Positions 5,718 through 5,805 of a stretch of DNA of 5,805 bases are shown here, one piece after another (position 1 is the stretch's first letter; each line of letters begins with the position of its first letter). The position numbers and the translations under genes are program-made. Under the pieces are notes generated by a model. That model worked only from the letters and a program-made list of their open reading frames with translations. It was not told where the DNA came from and did no database searches. This DNA is from Acidobacteriota bacterium (GTDB lineage Bacteria; Acidobacteriota; Holophagae; Thermotomaculales; Thermotomaculaceae). The stretch covers positions 1 through 5,805 of the forward strand of contig QMQE01000161.1 in the NCBI GenBank assembly GCA_003650445.1, written 5' to 3'.

Positions 5718-5805
5718 TGTTGAGTGATAGGTGTTGAGTGCTAAATGAAAGATGAGAAAAATCAGGGTAAATCAAAAGACAGCCTGACCCCCTTCTTTCG
5801 CGCAC
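5718..5805 (+). repeat. Intergenic mosaic repeat, copy D (cut by window end)
   Basis: Six heptamers, TGTTGAG, TGATAGG, TGTTGAG, TGCTAAA, TGAAAGA and TGAGAAA (5718-5759), precede a weak hairpin, TCAGG (5762-5766) with CCTGA (5783-5787) around a 16-nt loop. Then CCCCTTCTTTCGCGCAC (5789-5805) matches 58-74 exactly over 17 nt. The order repeats that of copies A-C, with an unrelated hairpin sequence. On the minus strand this hairpin is followed by TTTTTCTC. The rest of the copy lies beyond the window. Confidence 0.7.

Noticed and set aside
1..5805. Possible insertion sequence or integrative element bounded by the repeats
   Set aside because: The repeats flank every gene unit, not one cargo. The recombinase is XerD-like rather than a phage or transposon integrase, and no target-site duplication is evident.

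Overview
The window carries six complete protein genes in two divergent sets, separated by four short intergenic gaps that all contain the same family of low-complexity, hairpin-bearing repeats. No rRNA, tRNA, CRISPR array, transposase or phage gene is visible. Base composition is roughly balanced. The HflK/HflC pair and XerD point to a bacterium with an FtsH-type membrane quality-control system. The STAS and HATPase proteins are of a kind familiar from Acidobacteriota-like and other deep-branching environmental bacteria, but the phylum cannot be fixed from sequence reading alone, and that placement is a weak inference.

Left half (minus strand). A XerD-type tyrosine recombinase (248-1150) lies downstream of an M20-family zinc metallopeptidase of the PepV/DapE/ArgE kind (1377-2615). 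A 226-nt gap with a terminator-like hairpin separates them, so they are probably separate transcription units. The peptidase has a plausible promoter (2651-2679) and a clear Shine-Dalgarno that fixes its start at 2615. I see no obvious promoter or Shine-Dalgarno for xerD.

Right half (plus strand). Four genes form a tight operon starting at 2864: hflK, hflC (4-nt ATGA overlap), an RsbW/SpoIIAB-like HATPase (11-nt gap) and a STAS-domain anti-sigma-factor antagonist (2-nt gap). HflK and HflC would form the membrane SPFH complex that modulates FtsH. The last two genes form a kinase/antagonist pair typical of partner-switching regulation. FtsH, a sigma factor and a PP2C phosphatase, the expected partners, are not in the window.

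Gaps (1-247, 1151-1376, 2616-2863, 5555-5805). Each holds a mosaic of short degenerate tandem repeats (units of 6, 7 or 8 nt) around a GC-rich hairpin. Three copies, and a fourth cut by the window end, share one order: a GGTTGAG/GGTTCAG-type block, a hairpin, then CTTCTTTCGCGCAC and CAC-starting hexamers. Copies at 45-92 (plus) and 2720-2767 (minus) match at 45 of 48 positions. A second motif, GGGAAGTGTTCTG, follows within a few bases of the stop codons of both xerD and the STAS gene. These repeats are the least explained part of the window.
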